The position numbers were made by a program, and so were the translations under genes. Source: Vibrio diabolicus (GTDB lineage: Bacteria > Pseudomonadota > Gammaproteobacteria > Enterobacterales > Vibrionaceae). Taken from it: a DNA stretch of 64,000 nucleotides. This document shows, in pieces, positions 1-9,152 of this stretch (position 1 is its first letter; every line of letters begins with the position of its first letter). Location of the stretch: assembly GCA_001048675.1 (NCBI GenBank), contig CCKK01000003.1, positions 124,001 to 188,000 on the forward strand, given 5' to 3'. A model generated the notes under the pieces. It was not told where the DNA came from. It did no database searches and saw nothing but the letters and a program-made list of their open reading frames with translations.

Positions 1-1449
1 CGTACTCGCGGTTTCAATGCTGCCATGTAAGCTTTCCATGGTGACTTTGTTTTGCTCTAAAGCATCACGACCTTGTTCAATCTCGCCTTTTGAATCAGAG
101 AGCTTCTGCACCGATTGATTGGCTTGATCTAGCGTGTTACGCGCGGCTAAAGCGATTTCATCCAATTGGCTTCCCATTTCAACAATGCTGGTTTGTTGCT
201 GTTCTACATTCGATGAAGTGACTTGTGCCGATTCCAACAAAGCACCCATGCTGGTATCCACTTGATGCGCTTTCTCGCTCACCCCTGCCACGATGCTCGC
301 TAACGATTGGTTCATGCGGTTAATCGAATCGGTAAGGTCTGCCAATTCATCTTTCCCAGCAACAGTGAGCGGAGGCTGAGAAACGTCCCCTGAAGCGATC
401 GTCTTTGCACGCTCCGATAAGTTTTTCACTCGGCGACCAATGGTGTTGCCCATGTATTTTGAAATCGCTATCGCGGCAAACAAAACCAATGCCGCTGCAA
501 TCAGCATGGTGGTGAGTACGTTTTTGATCGACTGATTAATGCCCTGTCCGCTTTGATCTGCACGACTTTGTTGAGCCAATACGATCGTTTCTAAACTTTG
601 CTCTAGGGCATCCGCTGCTGGCAACAGTTCGTTCGCCATCAGCAAGTTTGATTCGTTCCACTCTGGCGACTGACGTAATGCAATGACCTGATCTGCTAAG
701 GGAAAGTACAGTTGCTGCATTTCTTTAAACAGTGACCACAGTGATTGATCGTTATCAGTAAGCCTGTCGAGTTTACTGTCGATTTCCGCCACAGACTGAT
801 TGTGGTACTTAATCAAGTCGTAGTATTTGTCCAGATGATCTTGTTGCCCGTACAACAGGAAATCTCGCAAGGCGGACAGAGCATTGGCGAGCGAGGTATA
901 GCTGTCGGCATAGACTTTAAACAGACGTTTTCTGTCTCCACCAAATGGGTTTCCTGACTCTTCATTGATTAAGCTTTGAAGCTGATCAAGTGCCACTTCT
1001 GCAATGGGTGCCGCTTCGTTAATAAAGAGGTTGTGCGCGGGTAAGTTCTCATCACTGTGGCTGAGTTCAATCAGCTTGTTCAAAGAGACTTTGACCGCAT
1101 CCCACTGACTTTGAATCGCTTGAAAATCCTGTTCAGAGATCAAAGCCTGCAACGTTGGAAGCGACTCGTCTGTTGACGCCATGATATTGCGTACGTCCTC
1201 ACTTAGACGTGCGCTCGCCTCTTCATCGCCACCTAGCAACATGTAGGCTCGAATAGAGGACAGCGACGCTTGAACGGACTGTTGGATACCGCGACTGGTG
1301 TCTACGGTTGGTAAATCGGATTTAAGTAACGAAGAGGCGTATTGCTCTACAGTGGTGACGTTGCGATACGTGAATACCGCTGATGCCATAAAAAGTACGG
1401 CTAGCAGCACAAAACTGAGCTGCAACTTCCCTGATATCGTAAGGTTCAT
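1..1449 (-). CDS. Methyl-accepting chemotaxis protein, N-terminal part (runs off window)
   Basis: An uninterrupted minus-strand frame of 483 codons starts at ATG 1447-1449 and continues past the left edge, so the signalling tip and C terminus are missing. The product begins MNLTISGKLQLS, has a first membrane segment at about residues 8-25, a long helical periplasmic region of roughly 275 residues, a second membrane segment at about 305-330 (rich in A, L, I, V), then a HAMP-like linker (motif GDVSQPP and KDELADLTDSINRM) and the start of a coiled-coil methylation region. The periplasmic length is more like a helical bimodular (HBM) or tandem four-helix sensor than a single four-helix bundle; that is inference from length. 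Such receptors control CheA through the cytoplasmic tip. The ligand cannot be named. It is separated from the next gene by a short gap and is probably its own transcript. Confidence 0.93.
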   Translation of the reverse strand, partial: MNLTISGKLQLSFVLLAVLFMASAVFTYRNVTTVEQYASSLLKSDLPTVDTSRGIQQSVQASLSSIRAYMLLGGDEEASARLSEDVRNIMASTDESLPTLQALISEQDFQAIQSQWDAVKVSLNKLIELSHSDENLPAHNLFINEAAPIAEVALDQLQSLINEESGNPFGGDRKRLFKVYADSYTSLANALSALRDFLLYGQQDHLDKYYDLIKYHNQSVAEIDSKLDRLTDNDQSLWSLFKEMQQLYFPLADQVIALRQSPEWNESNLLMANELLPAADALEQSLETIVLAQQSRADQSGQGINQSIKNVLTTMLIAAALVLFAAIAISKYMGNTIGRRVKNLSERAKTIASGDVSQPPLTVAGKDELADLTDSINRMNQSLASIVAGVSEKAHQVDTSMGALLESAQVTSSNVEQQQTSIVEMGSQLDEIALAARNTLDQANQSVQKLSDSKGEIEQGRDALEQNKVTMESLHGSIETAST

Positions 1450-1593
1450 CCATAAACTCCTGACAACGATGAGCCTTAAATATAACGATGTTTACAAAAA
1501 TGTTAAATGCTTGTATCAAAAACAACTTCAGAACAAGGCATTATTTGTGATTGATTGCATTATTTAGGGATAGCAGCTAAATGAAAGGCGTCT

Positions 1594-2802
1594 CTAGTAA
1601 CTATACCGGATATTAGCAAACACCAAAGTTGCAGGTGTTTCTCCAAATAAGCTGCCGTCCGTACCGTTAAAATGTTGAACTACAGTTAGCAGTTGCCAAT
1701 TATTACTGAGTGAATAGCTGCTGGATAATCCAGCAAAGTAAGAGCCATCATCATAGTAACTAGCCGATAAGGTGACGCGGTTGAGCGCCGTTAAGTCGAA
1801 GCTAGCATCGGCATAAACAGTATGCTCCGTGAAGCTCAAGGTTTTCGCAGAGAGAGGGAGGTTTAGGTAAGTTAATGCGCTGCTCGCTGGCTTTGGTTCA
1901 GAAATAAACAACCAAGCACCTCTCACCATCCAGTTACGCACACCACCAAAACTGTAGTCTGATTCCAAACTAGCGACTGTCGTATCCTCAGTAGGCTGAC
2001 CTTGATGCTTTGTATCAATAGGATCAAACCAGCTTAACTCGCCTCGAAACCCAGCTTGATAGATATCAGTCGCGAACCCTGCTCCAAGAACATAGTCTTG
2101 CCGAGATCGACCCGCAATGATTTGATAGTCCCAACCAGAAACGTTGGAGAAATATCGTAGTGACGTGCTGTTTTCTTTAGACTGCTTTGACGGAGAGAAA
2201 ACGAGATCTAACCCAGCGGCAAACCCAAGTTTTTTACTCACCATGACAGCGTCGGTGCCCGCCCGCTCTTCGTAATCAAAGTCGTAAATAGAATAGGCGT
2301 TGTAGATGTCGTTTGGGTTCCAAATGGTGTTCATTGACCAGTTGACCCGGAACCGCCCTAACCTTGCACTCCAATCTTGGTCACTCCAAGAGACGTAGAG
2401 TCGATCCAGTTGGGTATTGAGGATTGCATTATCTTCTCGCCAGTTTTTGCTTAGATCAAAATACCCATTATCAAGCACCACGAGTTCCGCATATCGAGGG
2501 ATCTCAAGCGCATCGCCCCACAATGCTCTATTCCTTATACCGAGATTTATTCGCCATTCAGGAGAAAAGCGATATTCAACGTTAATCCGGTTATGGAGTA
2601 GATGGTCAAGGGTATTACCCTGCTCGTCAGGCATACTATAGGTCGCCATGTACTTCACATAGCCATTGATATCCCATGCTTTTTCAGGCTCCAAACCCGG
2701 TACGCTGGCATTAGTTTTAATGCAAATTACCGCAGGACTTAATGCAAAAATAAGCCGCAATAACTTGGATAGTAAGCTCACGCCTTCTACTCTACCACGC
2801 AT
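1594..2802 (-). CDS. Outer-membrane beta-barrel protein of a Lol-like ABC operon
   Basis: 402 residues. An N-terminal hydrophobic stretch (about residues 9-32) looks like a signal peptide, and the mature part is rich in alternating aromatic/polar strands ending in an aromatic C terminus (RYSY), typical of an outer-membrane barrel recognised by the Bam complex. The internal motif IWNPNDIYNAYS followed by DFDYEERAGTDAV resembles barrel proteins related to DUF1302 that accompany lipid-type exporters; this resemblance is from memory. Its start codon overlaps the end of the ABC ATPase gene by 11 bases, so it is translationally coupled to that operon. An alternative GTG start at 2781 would give a more standard signal peptide (MSLLSKLL). 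No convincing terminator follows. Inferred role: outer-membrane station for the cargo moved by the upstream ABC system. It could instead be a porin-like channel. Confidence 0.8.
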   Translation of the reverse strand: MRGRVEGVSLLSKLLRLIFALSPAVICIKTNASVPGLEPEKAWDINGYVKYMATYSMPDEQGNTLDHLLHNRINVEYRFSPEWRINLGIRNRALWGDALEIPRYAELVVLDNGYFDLSKNWREDNAILNTQLDRLYVSWSDQDWSARLGRFRVNWSMNTIWNPNDIYNAYSIYDFDYEERAGTDAVMVSKKLGFAAGLDLVFSPSKQSKENSTSLRYFSNVSGWDYQIIAGRSRQDYVLGAGFATDIYQAGFRGELSWFDPIDTKHQGQPTEDTTVASLESDYSFGGVRNWMVRGAWLFISEPKPASSALTYLNLPLSAKTLSFTEHTVYADASFDLTALNRVTLSASYYDDGSYFAGLSSSYSLSNNWQLLTVVQHFNGTDGSLFGETPATLVFANIRYSY

Positions 2803-3508
2803 GGCTCTTCTCTATGGTGTTATCAATGTTGGCAAAATCTCGTGCCAAACGCCCGTCCTCAAATACTATGATTCTATGCGCGCGCTTAATAACTCTTGGA
2901 TCATGGGTAGAAAAGATAAATGTCGTGCCTTCTTTTTCGCTGAGTTGTTCCATTATATCAAGCAGCTCGGCTGTACTTTTTGCGTCTAAGTTGGCGGTAG
3001 GCTCATCTGCCATTACAAACCTTGGTTTTGGTGCCAATGCTCTTGCAACCGCAACTCTCTGTTGTTGGCCTCCAGACATTTTACTCGGACGTTTATGCAT
3101 CTGCTGTGATAATCCAACCTGTTGCAGTAGCGCGCTGGCGCGTTCACGACATTCCCTTTCTGTTTTCCCTTGCAATTGCATAACAAACTCGACGTTTTCA
3201 AGAGCTGTCAGTACGGGGAGCAGGCTATAATCTTGGAAGATAAAGCCAATGTTATCGCGCCGATAAGCGATCAACTCTTTTTCTGACATATCAGAGATTA
3301 AGCATCCATCAATTTCCACGCGTCCTGATGTAGGCGAATCGATCCCGCCCAACATGTTTAGTAGCGTCGTTTTCCCTGAACCAGAAGGTCCCATAATAGC
3401 GACAAACTCACCTTGCTTGATCTCCAAATCTACGCTCTGAACCGCATGTACCGGAAAATCACTCTTTGGGTTGTACGTCTTGGATAAGCCTTCCAATTTA
3501 ATCGTCAT
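2792..3508 (-). CDS. ABC transporter ATP-binding protein, LolD/MacB type
   Basis: 238 residues with all ABC ATPase motifs: Walker A GPSGSGKTT at 40-48, Q-loop Q92, signature SGGQQ at 145-149, Walker B FVMADEP at 164-170 and switch histidine H202. The length and the sequence around the signature fit the LolD/MacB/FtsE group, which energises FtsX-like permeases and does mechanical work on periplasmic or membrane cargo rather than importing solutes. Its start overlaps the stop of the permease gene by one base and its end overlaps the barrel gene by 11 bases, so the five genes 6743 to 1594 form one operon. It is a paralogue of LolD rather than LolD itself, judged from the setting: the usual lolCDE order is absent and a barrel gene is attached. 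Confidence 0.92.
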   Translation of the reverse strand: MTIKLEGLSKTYNPKSDFPVHAVQSVDLEIKQGEFVAIMGPSGSGKTTLLNMLGGIDSPTSGRVEIDGCLISDMSEKELIAYRRDNIGFIFQDYSLLPVLTALENVEFVMQLQGKTERECRERASALLQQVGLSQQMHKRPSKMSGGQQQRVAVARALAPKPRFVMADEPTANLDAKSTAELLDIMEQLSEKEGTTFIFSTHDPRVIKRAHRIIVFEDGRLARDFANIDNTIEKSHAW

Positions 3509-4743
3509 TACGTTTTCTCCGCCATGGCATCCGCAGGTCGATGTTTGAGAATTTGCCTTGCTGGATACAAAGCCGCAAATAAGCTCGCGACAAAAATAGC
3601 CACAATAATCAATTGATACTCGTAAAACGATACTCTTGGATAAAGCAAGGTATCGACGCCATAAGCACCTAATCCATCAGCAAGTGCGCCAAGCGATAAG
3701 CCAGTAATACTCAGTATTTTCAGCATGACTGCGCTTCCTAATAACCCTAACGCGCAACCACTCAAACCAAGGAATAGCGTTTCCAAAATAATCAGTGTGC
3801 GAATTTTATGCTGCTGCATGCCAACCGCCATTAACACACCAAACTCTCTCGTTCTTTCAAAAACTGACATCAGCATGATGTTGATGATTCCCAGAGTCAT
3901 GGCAAGTACGAAAACGACCAACATAATTTGGTTAGAGATATCCATTGAGCTCATCATTGTTGCGAGTAAAGGCTGTATTTCTTGCCATTTTCTCACGACC
4001 AATTGTTCACGGTTGGCTTGTGGCAATATTGATAACGTAAATGCCTCTGCACTTTCTAGCTGTTCAGTCTCGTTGGAGTTCAACAAAACGCCAATTTCAT
4101 GCGCACCCGACAAGCCTGCGATTGTTTCGAGATCGACTTTACGAACGTAGACATTACCGTCATCAAACGTGGTGGATGGCGTTTTAAAAATACCTCGAAC
4201 GCGAAAAGCTGCGCCAGATACATCACCCTTGATGTCAGATAATGTTAAAACCACTTTCGATCCAACACGCAGCTTCAACCGATTTGCGGTTTTTTGCGAA
4301 ACAAGAATGGGGTTTCTTCCCACTTCGTTTAACCATTCTCCGTCTATCACATGGCTTTTAAGCGGTGTGATACTTTGCTCTTGCTCAATATTGATGCCAT
4401 TGATCCGAACGCCTCTCGTACTACGCGCAGAAGCAATCATGCCATCAGCAAGAAATCGCGCCGATACCGCTTTAACATCTTGATGTGCAGCCAAAGCGAC
4501 CGTTATCGTTTGATAATTCGTTATTGTGTCACTAAGGTCAGGATTATTAAGGTAGGATTTCTGATGCACTTGTAGATGACTGGTTTGCCACGCTATCGCG
4601 TTTTTGATCATGCTGTCGACCAAACCGTTCATGAATCCAATCATGGCAACAACGCCCATTAAGCCGAACACCATCGCTCCCAGCATAATGGAAGTTCTGA
4701 GCTTGTTCCGCCATAAATTACGCCACGCCAATTTAATCAACAT
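3508..4743 (-). CDS. FtsX/MacB-type ABC permease (second permease)
   Basis: 411 residues. The protein opens with LAWRNLWRNKLRTS, the cytoplasmic start typical of LolC/LolE and MacB-like permeases, followed by a first membrane helix (about 18-40), a large periplasmic domain (about 41-270, MacB periplasmic core type), and three helices in the C-terminal third (FtsX domain, with ERTREFGVLMAVGMQ just after the second helix). It overlaps the upstream permease gene by 11 bases and the downstream ATPase gene by 1 base. Together with the paralogous permease it would form a heterodimer on one ATPase dimer, as LolC and LolE do. The substrate is not shown by sequence; the LolA-like and barrel partners suggest a lipidated or lipid cargo. 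Confidence 0.9.
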   Translation of the reverse strand: MLIKLAWRNLWRNKLRTSIMLGAMVFGLMGVVAMIGFMNGLVDSMIKNAIAWQTSHLQVHQKSYLNNPDLSDTITNYQTITVALAAHQDVKAVSARFLADGMIASARSTRGVRINGINIEQEQSITPLKSHVIDGEWLNEVGRNPILVSQKTANRLKLRVGSKVVLTLSDIKGDVSGAAFRVRGIFKTPSTTFDDGNVYVRKVDLETIAGLSGAHEIGVLLNSNETEQLESAEAFTLSILPQANREQLVVRKWQEIQPLLATMMSSMDISNQIMLVVFVLAMTLGIINIMLMSVFERTREFGVLMAVGMQQHKIRTLIILETLFLGLSGCALGLLGSAVMLKILSITGLSLGALADGLGAYGVDTLLYPRVSFYEYQLIIVAIFVASLFAALYPARQILKHRPADAMAEKT

Positions 4744-5962
4744 GCGCGCCTCCTTTTAGCCCACTAGCAATGGGCAAGCGAAGAAGTCTAGCCATCGGAT
4801 ACATCAGACATAACGATAAAATAACGAGAACGACAAGAATTTGATCCATTAACAAATACGGCTCTAGCGAAACAGGTACGATTGGTTCAAAGCCACTCTC
4901 CAGCATCACTTGTGCAGCATCGCCTGTAATCTCAATCGGATTGATATAGAAATACGCAAGCACAGGCGCGCTGATCAAGACACCGAGCACAAGACCAATA
5001 ACGGAGATAAACATCGATTCAATGGCGACAAGCCCCATAAGCTTGCTGCGCAACATACCCGTCGCGAGCATCACCGCAAATTCACGCTGGCGCTCTAACG
5101 TCATCATCAAAATCGTGGCAAACAGGCCAAAACCAACAATGCCGTACAAGATATAGATCAAAAAGATCCCACCCGCTTTGTCCAAGGCTATCTGTTGAGA
5201 AAGTTCTGGCGACAGCTCCTGCCAGCTTTTTACTGCGACGCCATTCCCGTAGTGGCGCTTTAGTTGTTTAACAATGTCAGGCAACACGCGTAAACTTTGA
5301 GTGTTAAGGACCCATGCGGTGACTTGGTTATCAAGCGAATACAACGCTTGTGCGGTATCAAGAGGCATGTAGACCAACTGAGAATCTAACTGCTGCAAAG
5401 GAAAGTGCAAAATACCGGACACCTGATACAGTCCAGCCGCCGTTTGACCACGATAACCCGAACCATACAACACCAGTTCATCACCAACGTTCAAATGAAG
5501 GTAGTTTGCCAAGCCCTCACCAACAAGCACCGAGTTTTGTCCAGATGCAATAAAGCGCCCTTGTACGATTTTGTCACTAATGCTGGAGTAGCTATCTTCA
5601 GCGTCAGGCTCAACGCCGAGCACCATCACGCCTTTGGATCGTTCGTCTTTGGCGGCAAGCGCAAATGACTCAATTCTCGGCAGAACGATGTCGATATCAG
5701 GATTATTTTTGGCAGATGCAATGAACGCAGGCGTTTGTGGAAGGACATCATCAATGCTAGAGGAGTCCCCAAAATCGGGATGTTGTAGCTGAATTAATCC
5801 CGTATAGAACTTCGCAGCGTTTTTAATATTTGAGGAGTAACTTCCTTCTTGGAACGCTCGAGTCAGTAAGGAGAGAAACAGAACAAGAGCTAACGCAGAA
5901 GCGGTTAACAATGTCCGCCGTTTTTGCCGCCATAGATTTCGCCATGCGAGCTTGATGAGCAT
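4733..5962 (-). CDS. FtsX/MacB-type ABC permease (first permease)
   Basis: 409 residues, start ATG at 5960-5962. It has the same layout as its neighbour: LAWRNLWRQKRRT at the N terminus, one helix, a periplasmic domain of about 220 residues, and three C-terminal helices with the FtsX signature region ERQREFAVMLATGML. The two permeases share their N-terminal motif and topology but differ throughout, so they are an old duplication, not a recent one. The gene lies 34 bases after the LolA-like gene and overlaps the next permease gene by 11 bases. Family knowledge: such permeases do not form solute channels but couple ATP hydrolysis to periplasmic movements. A heterodimer with the 3508-4743 product is inferred. 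Confidence 0.9.
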   Translation of the reverse strand: MLIKLAWRNLWRQKRRTLLTASALALVLFLSLLTRAFQEGSYSSNIKNAAKFYTGLIQLQHPDFGDSSSIDDVLPQTPAFIASAKNNPDIDIVLPRIESFALAAKDERSKGVMVLGVEPDAEDSYSSISDKIVQGRFIASGQNSVLVGEGLANYLHLNVGDELVLYGSGYRGQTAAGLYQVSGILHFPLQQLDSQLVYMPLDTAQALYSLDNQVTAWVLNTQSLRVLPDIVKQLKRHYGNGVAVKSWQELSPELSQQIALDKAGGIFLIYILYGIVGFGLFATILMMTLERQREFAVMLATGMLRSKLMGLVAIESMFISVIGLVLGVLISAPVLAYFYINPIEITGDAAQVMLESGFEPIVPVSLEPYLLMDQILVVLVILSLCLMYPMARLLRLPIASGLKGGAHVD

Positions 5963-5996
5963 CCGATCTCACCTCTTATCTAAACCAAAATCCACC

Positions 5997-6743
5997 CTAA
6001 TCTCGCAGAGCCTTCATTTGCTGCTGGGAGAAAAAGTCATCATCGATATCAAAATCAAATTGCGCTTCGTGCGTAATCAAAACCGTTTTATTTCCTGGTT
6101 TATCTATCGGCTGCATCTCCATGCGAGTCGCAACGTCTCGCCCACCCAACGTTTGCACATCGTAAGTCGTCAAAACATTTACCAGTTCATCAAATTCATC
6201 GTAAAACTCGACTTTGCGCTGTAACAAGCTCGTTTGAGAGATCCACAGTCTGACTTTGCTCCAAACCACTGGGGCGTCAGGCTTGGCAAGTGCATCAATT
6301 ACCCAAACTTTGTCACCATCAAAGGTTTCACTTTGAAGCAGTTGATGTTGATAATCGACAACAATAGAAGATTGGTTAATTAAATCATCATTCGTGAAGT
6401 CTGATCCCATCCAAGACTGACTGAGCATGGATGGCGCAATTTTAATCACTCGCTCGATACTCGGCACCCAATTCCACATTTCTCTATGACGTTTTAACGA
6501 GGCGCTACCTTTATCTTTCGCCGGAGCAGTCACCAAGACCAAAGATAATTCCGTACCTTTCGTCCAACTCTTCATAGTCATTGAACGTGACCAGTCAGGG
6601 CGAACAATTTTCATGGTGGCTTCGCTATAACTGGATTTTCCGCGCATCGCTTGATCAGACTTTTGGACTATATCGAAAGCGCTCTCAGCGTAAGAAAAAG
6701 AAGAGAGAAGTACACAAGCGATAACACAAAACGTTTTATACAT
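5997..6743 (-). CDS. LolA-like outer membrane lipoprotein-sorting protein
   Basis: 248 residues from ATG 6741-6743, chosen over a GTG at 6764 because GGAGG lies at the right spacing and the product then begins with a clean signal peptide (MYKTFCVIACVLLSSFSYA). The mature protein carries the motif set of the LolA-like 'outer membrane lipoprotein-sorting protein' family (Pfam PF17131 type): WNWVPSIERVIKI, then SQSWMGSDFTNDDL at about residues 108-121. These proteins share the LolA/LolB half-barrel fold and bind acyl chains in the periplasm. As first gene of the five-gene operon it would be the periplasmic carrier between the FtsX-like permeases and the outer-membrane barrel. It is not the housekeeping LolA, which has a different sequence and genomic setting. 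Confidence 0.87.
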   Translation of the reverse strand: MYKTFCVIACVLLSSFSYAESAFDIVQKSDQAMRGKSSYSEATMKIVRPDWSRSMTMKSWTKGTELSLVLVTAPAKDKGSASLKRHREMWNWVPSIERVIKIAPSMLSQSWMGSDFTNDDLINQSSIVVDYQHQLLQSETFDGDKVWVIDALAKPDAPVVWSKVRLWISQTSLLQRKVEFYDEFDELVNVLTTYDVQTLGGRDVATRMEMQPIDKPGNKTVLITHEAQFDFDIDDDFFSQQQMKALRD

Positions 6744-6860
6744 ACCTTCCCTCCGTACCGACACGACCTAGAATTTGAAGCGAAACGGGTATAATAATTT
6801 TAAATTCAATTGAGTATAGCAAGTGAGGATTTAGAAATAGCGATTGGTGACTCAAAAATA

Positions 6861-8303
6861 CTAAGGGACTTGACGAAGCTCAAGTTGAACCTGGCTGTCT
6901 GTTATGACTTGAAACACCGAGCGATTTTTACCTTCAGACTTACCTTGATACATCAGTTGATCAGCGTCTTGTAAATTCACGATGTGAGTAAATTCAGGGT
7001 AGTATGCGCAGCCTAAGCTAATGCTCAAATGAATCGCTTGCCCGCCAAGGATAATAGGTTGTTCGTACACGGCTTTGCAGAGCATTTGAGCAAAGTTGCG
7101 CGCCTCTCGCTCAGAGAGCGATGCCGTCACGAGTGCGAACTCTTCTCCGCCAATTCTCGCTAATGTCATACGTTCATCAGTCATTGATTTTGCTGTTTCA
7201 GCCACGGCCACTATCGCTCTATCTCCGACAAGATGACCGTATTGGTCATTAATTGATTTAAAATCATCAATATCAAATACCATTACCGTCAAGCTTCGCT
7301 GCAAGTGATTCAAGAGCGCCAATTGTTCAATCAAGTGTCTACGGTTGTAGAGTTTTGTTAGGGAGTCCGTTAACGTCATCTCCAGCAATTGCTGGTTGGC
7401 AATCGTCAATTGTCTTGTGCGCAGCGCAACCATGCGTTTGAGTGCGAAGATATGATACAGCGTCGCTACCGCCATAACGAAAATCGCAATAGGTAGGAGA
7501 TAAAGAGGATAGACCGTTTTCACCACACTCCACCGATTGAGGATCCTTTCTCGATCTGTATCGATAACTTTTTCAAACGCTCGAGAGACATCTAAAATGG
7601 AAGCAGAACTATGCAACCCTGCTGCAATCCGAAGGTCTTTACTATATAAATTTATTACAGGAACAAACATGCCTGCTCCCGGCATAGTTGCCATATAAAA
7701 GTTAGCCACTTGAAGGTCCGCGACAAAATACAGCACCTTCTTATCGACAGCGGCCCGTATCATCGTGTCGTTATTAATGTACTCTGCAATAGGCGCATTA
7801 GGATAATTCGTCTTAATAAACTCAGACTCGTAACTTCCTTTAACGACACCAATTGGCAACGTCATTTCACCAGCTAAAACACTTTTGACATCAATCGAAA
7901 GCACGTCTTGATTGACATATAATTTGGTTTGAATGGGCATGATAACTGCGCCAAAATCCAGGTAATCGGCTCTTTCCGATGAGTAAACTAATCCCGCGTG
8001 AAAGTCAGCACGCCCCTCTTTTACGGCCTGTAAAGAAGCCTCCCAATCAAGAAGCAGAAACTGAACATCAATTTGGTTGTCCGCCGCATACGCTTTCCAG
8101 AAGTCGACCAAAATGCCTTTGGGTTCACCGTCTGGGCTAAGGTAAGAGAATGGCTTCCAAGCTTTGGAGTTAGCAACAATTAAAGAATGAGACTCTGACT
8201 TGTGCGCATACGTCATCGGGCAAATAGACAGCCATAGTAGTAACAAAGAAGCACACGCTTTTGTACACTTGCAACCATAAGTACCATAACTCGTCGATGA
8301 CAT
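6861..8303 (-). CDS. Diguanylate cyclase with periplasmic solute-binding sensor domain
   Basis: 480 residues. A signal/anchor helix (about 17-33) is followed by a periplasmic domain of the bacterial extracellular solute-binding family 3 type (about 40-255, with DFWKAYAADNQIDVQF and GRADFHAGLVYSSERADYLDF), a membrane helix at 265-285, a short coiled linker, and a GGDEF domain at about 305-470 with an intact GGEEF at 385-389. No RxxD inhibitory site is seen at the usual position just before GGEEF, so product inhibition at that site is not expected. The architecture predicts that a small periplasmic ligand, perhaps an amino acid, tunes c-di-GMP synthesis. It stands alone between the Lol-like operon and arfA. 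The sensor domain could be a ligand-free relic, but no residue shows that. Confidence 0.92.
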   Translation of the reverse strand: MSSTSYGTYGCKCTKACASLLLLWLSICPMTYAHKSESHSLIVANSKAWKPFSYLSPDGEPKGILVDFWKAYAADNQIDVQFLLLDWEASLQAVKEGRADFHAGLVYSSERADYLDFGAVIMPIQTKLYVNQDVLSIDVKSVLAGEMTLPIGVVKGSYESEFIKTNYPNAPIAEYINNDTMIRAAVDKKVLYFVADLQVANFYMATMPGAGMFVPVINLYSKDLRIAAGLHSSASILDVSRAFEKVIDTDRERILNRWSVVKTVYPLYLLPIAIFVMAVATLYHIFALKRMVALRTRQLTIANQQLLEMTLTDSLTKLYNRRHLIEQLALLNHLQRSLTVMVFDIDDFKSINDQYGHLVGDRAIVAVAETAKSMTDERMTLARIGGEEFALVTASLSEREARNFAQMLCKAVYEQPIILGGQAIHLSISLGCAYYPEFTHIVNLQDADQLMYQGKSEGKNRSVFQVITDSQVQLELRQVP

Positions 8304-8445
8304 ACCTACTTCTCACCAGTCTTTTTAAACCATAATCTCGGCTGTTTTGTCTGATCTAAAGATATAGCAGAGCGGTGTCGGACAGGAAGTGGCTCCTATT
8401 GATATGAATCTAACTTAGTAGGTTTTAGTACTTATTTGGTACTTT

Positions 8446-8787
8446 TCAGCGTCTAGTTTTAAGAAGAAAGCTAGCCAGTATAAGGTGAGATAAGAGTGAT
8501 TTAACTAACACTAAACCATTGAATTTGAATAGGTTGATAAAAAGCAGCATCAATAAAAAAGCCCTATTCAAAATCCACATCGGGGAGAACTTTGAATAGG
8601 GCTCTTTGCCTCTATGCTTCATTTTCCGACTGAAGCTGCCTTTACCTTTTTTCGCTTTTACGACTCGTGTTCTGAACAATTGACTGGTGACAACCGCTTT
8701 TAACGCATTGTCCTTGATTTCACCTCTGCCGAAATCGGTCTCGTGTTGTAACTCATTCGGCTGAGGACTGGTTTTAGGTTTTGCCAT
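8446..8787 (-). CDS. arfA: Alternative ribosome-rescue factor A
   Basis: The open frame is 113 codons, but residues 21-60 carry the whole ArfA core: [13 protein letters not shown], then [25 protein letters not shown], closely resembling E. coli ArfA. ArfA recruits RF2 to ribosomes stalled on mRNAs lacking a stop codon, as backup for tmRNA. A perfect 13-bp hairpin with a U-tract (8553-8603) lies inside the frame at codons 62-78, so most transcripts should end before the stop codon. The non-stop mRNA would give a ~77-residue peptide lacking the hydrophobic tail (residues 76-113, [10 protein letters not shown] and following). This is the known logic for ArfA: tmRNA tags the product when active and functional ArfA accumulates when tmRNA fails. 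The full-length 113-residue product is probably rare. Confidence 0.93.
   Translation of the reverse strand: MAKPKTSPQPNELQHETDFGRGEIKDNALKAVVTSQLFRTRVVKAKKGKGSFSRKMKHRGKEPYSKFSPMWILNRAFLLMLLFINLFKFNGLVLVKSLLSHLILASFLLKTRR
8553..8603 (-). terminator. Intrinsic terminator inside the arfA reading frame
   Basis: On the minus strand the arms 8603-8591 and 8572-8560 pair perfectly over 13 bp around an 18-nt loop and are followed by six U residues (8560-8555). The U-tract falls at about codon 78 of 113 in arfA, well before its stop at 8446. It is therefore a terminator that makes a stop-less message, and it decides the real protein end. Confidence 0.93.
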
Positions 8788-9152
8788 AAATCCTCCTTAA
8801 TGGTCGAACCAGATTGGACAATAATTATATAAATAAGTCAAATTTATAGATTTAGTTGAATTTTATGCTGAAAAACTTCACATCACCGTCATTTATTTGA
8901 AATTTAATCAAAAACATGCTGGTTAAATAGTGACTAAATACAAATATTTGTCCATAAAGCACTAATATATGTTGACTCTTCGTGGAATTAACCTAGACTC
9001 AAACACGGCTAGAAAGAAAGTTCTTTGTTTTCACATTTCGTTGGATTACTTGTAACCCGTCGTCCTGTGGTACGCAATAGCAATTTATTTTTCCACGCTA
9101 TAAGCGCCGTTGAGGCGAAAGATTACATTATTTAGATATTTAGGAAATAGAC
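8788..9152. other. Divergent promoter region of arfA and the cold-shock gene
   Basis: The 365-bp AT-rich gap separates divergent genes. On the plus strand it holds a good sigma-70 promoter (8972-8999) and a ~147-nt untranslated leader with a small hairpin around 9108-9118 (CGCC..GGCG), similar in length to the regulated leader of E. coli cspA. On the minus side an AGGAGG-like site (ATCCTCCTTAAT on the plus strand) precedes arfA. No small gene was seen. Confidence 0.6.
8972..8999 (+). promoter_or_regulatory. Probable sigma-70 promoter of the cold-shock gene
   Basis: TTGACT at 8972-8977 and TAGACT at 8994-8999 are separated by 16 bp. Transcription would begin near 9006 and leave a leader of about 147 nt, the long 5' leader expected for a cold-inducible csp mRNA. 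Confidence 0.55.
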
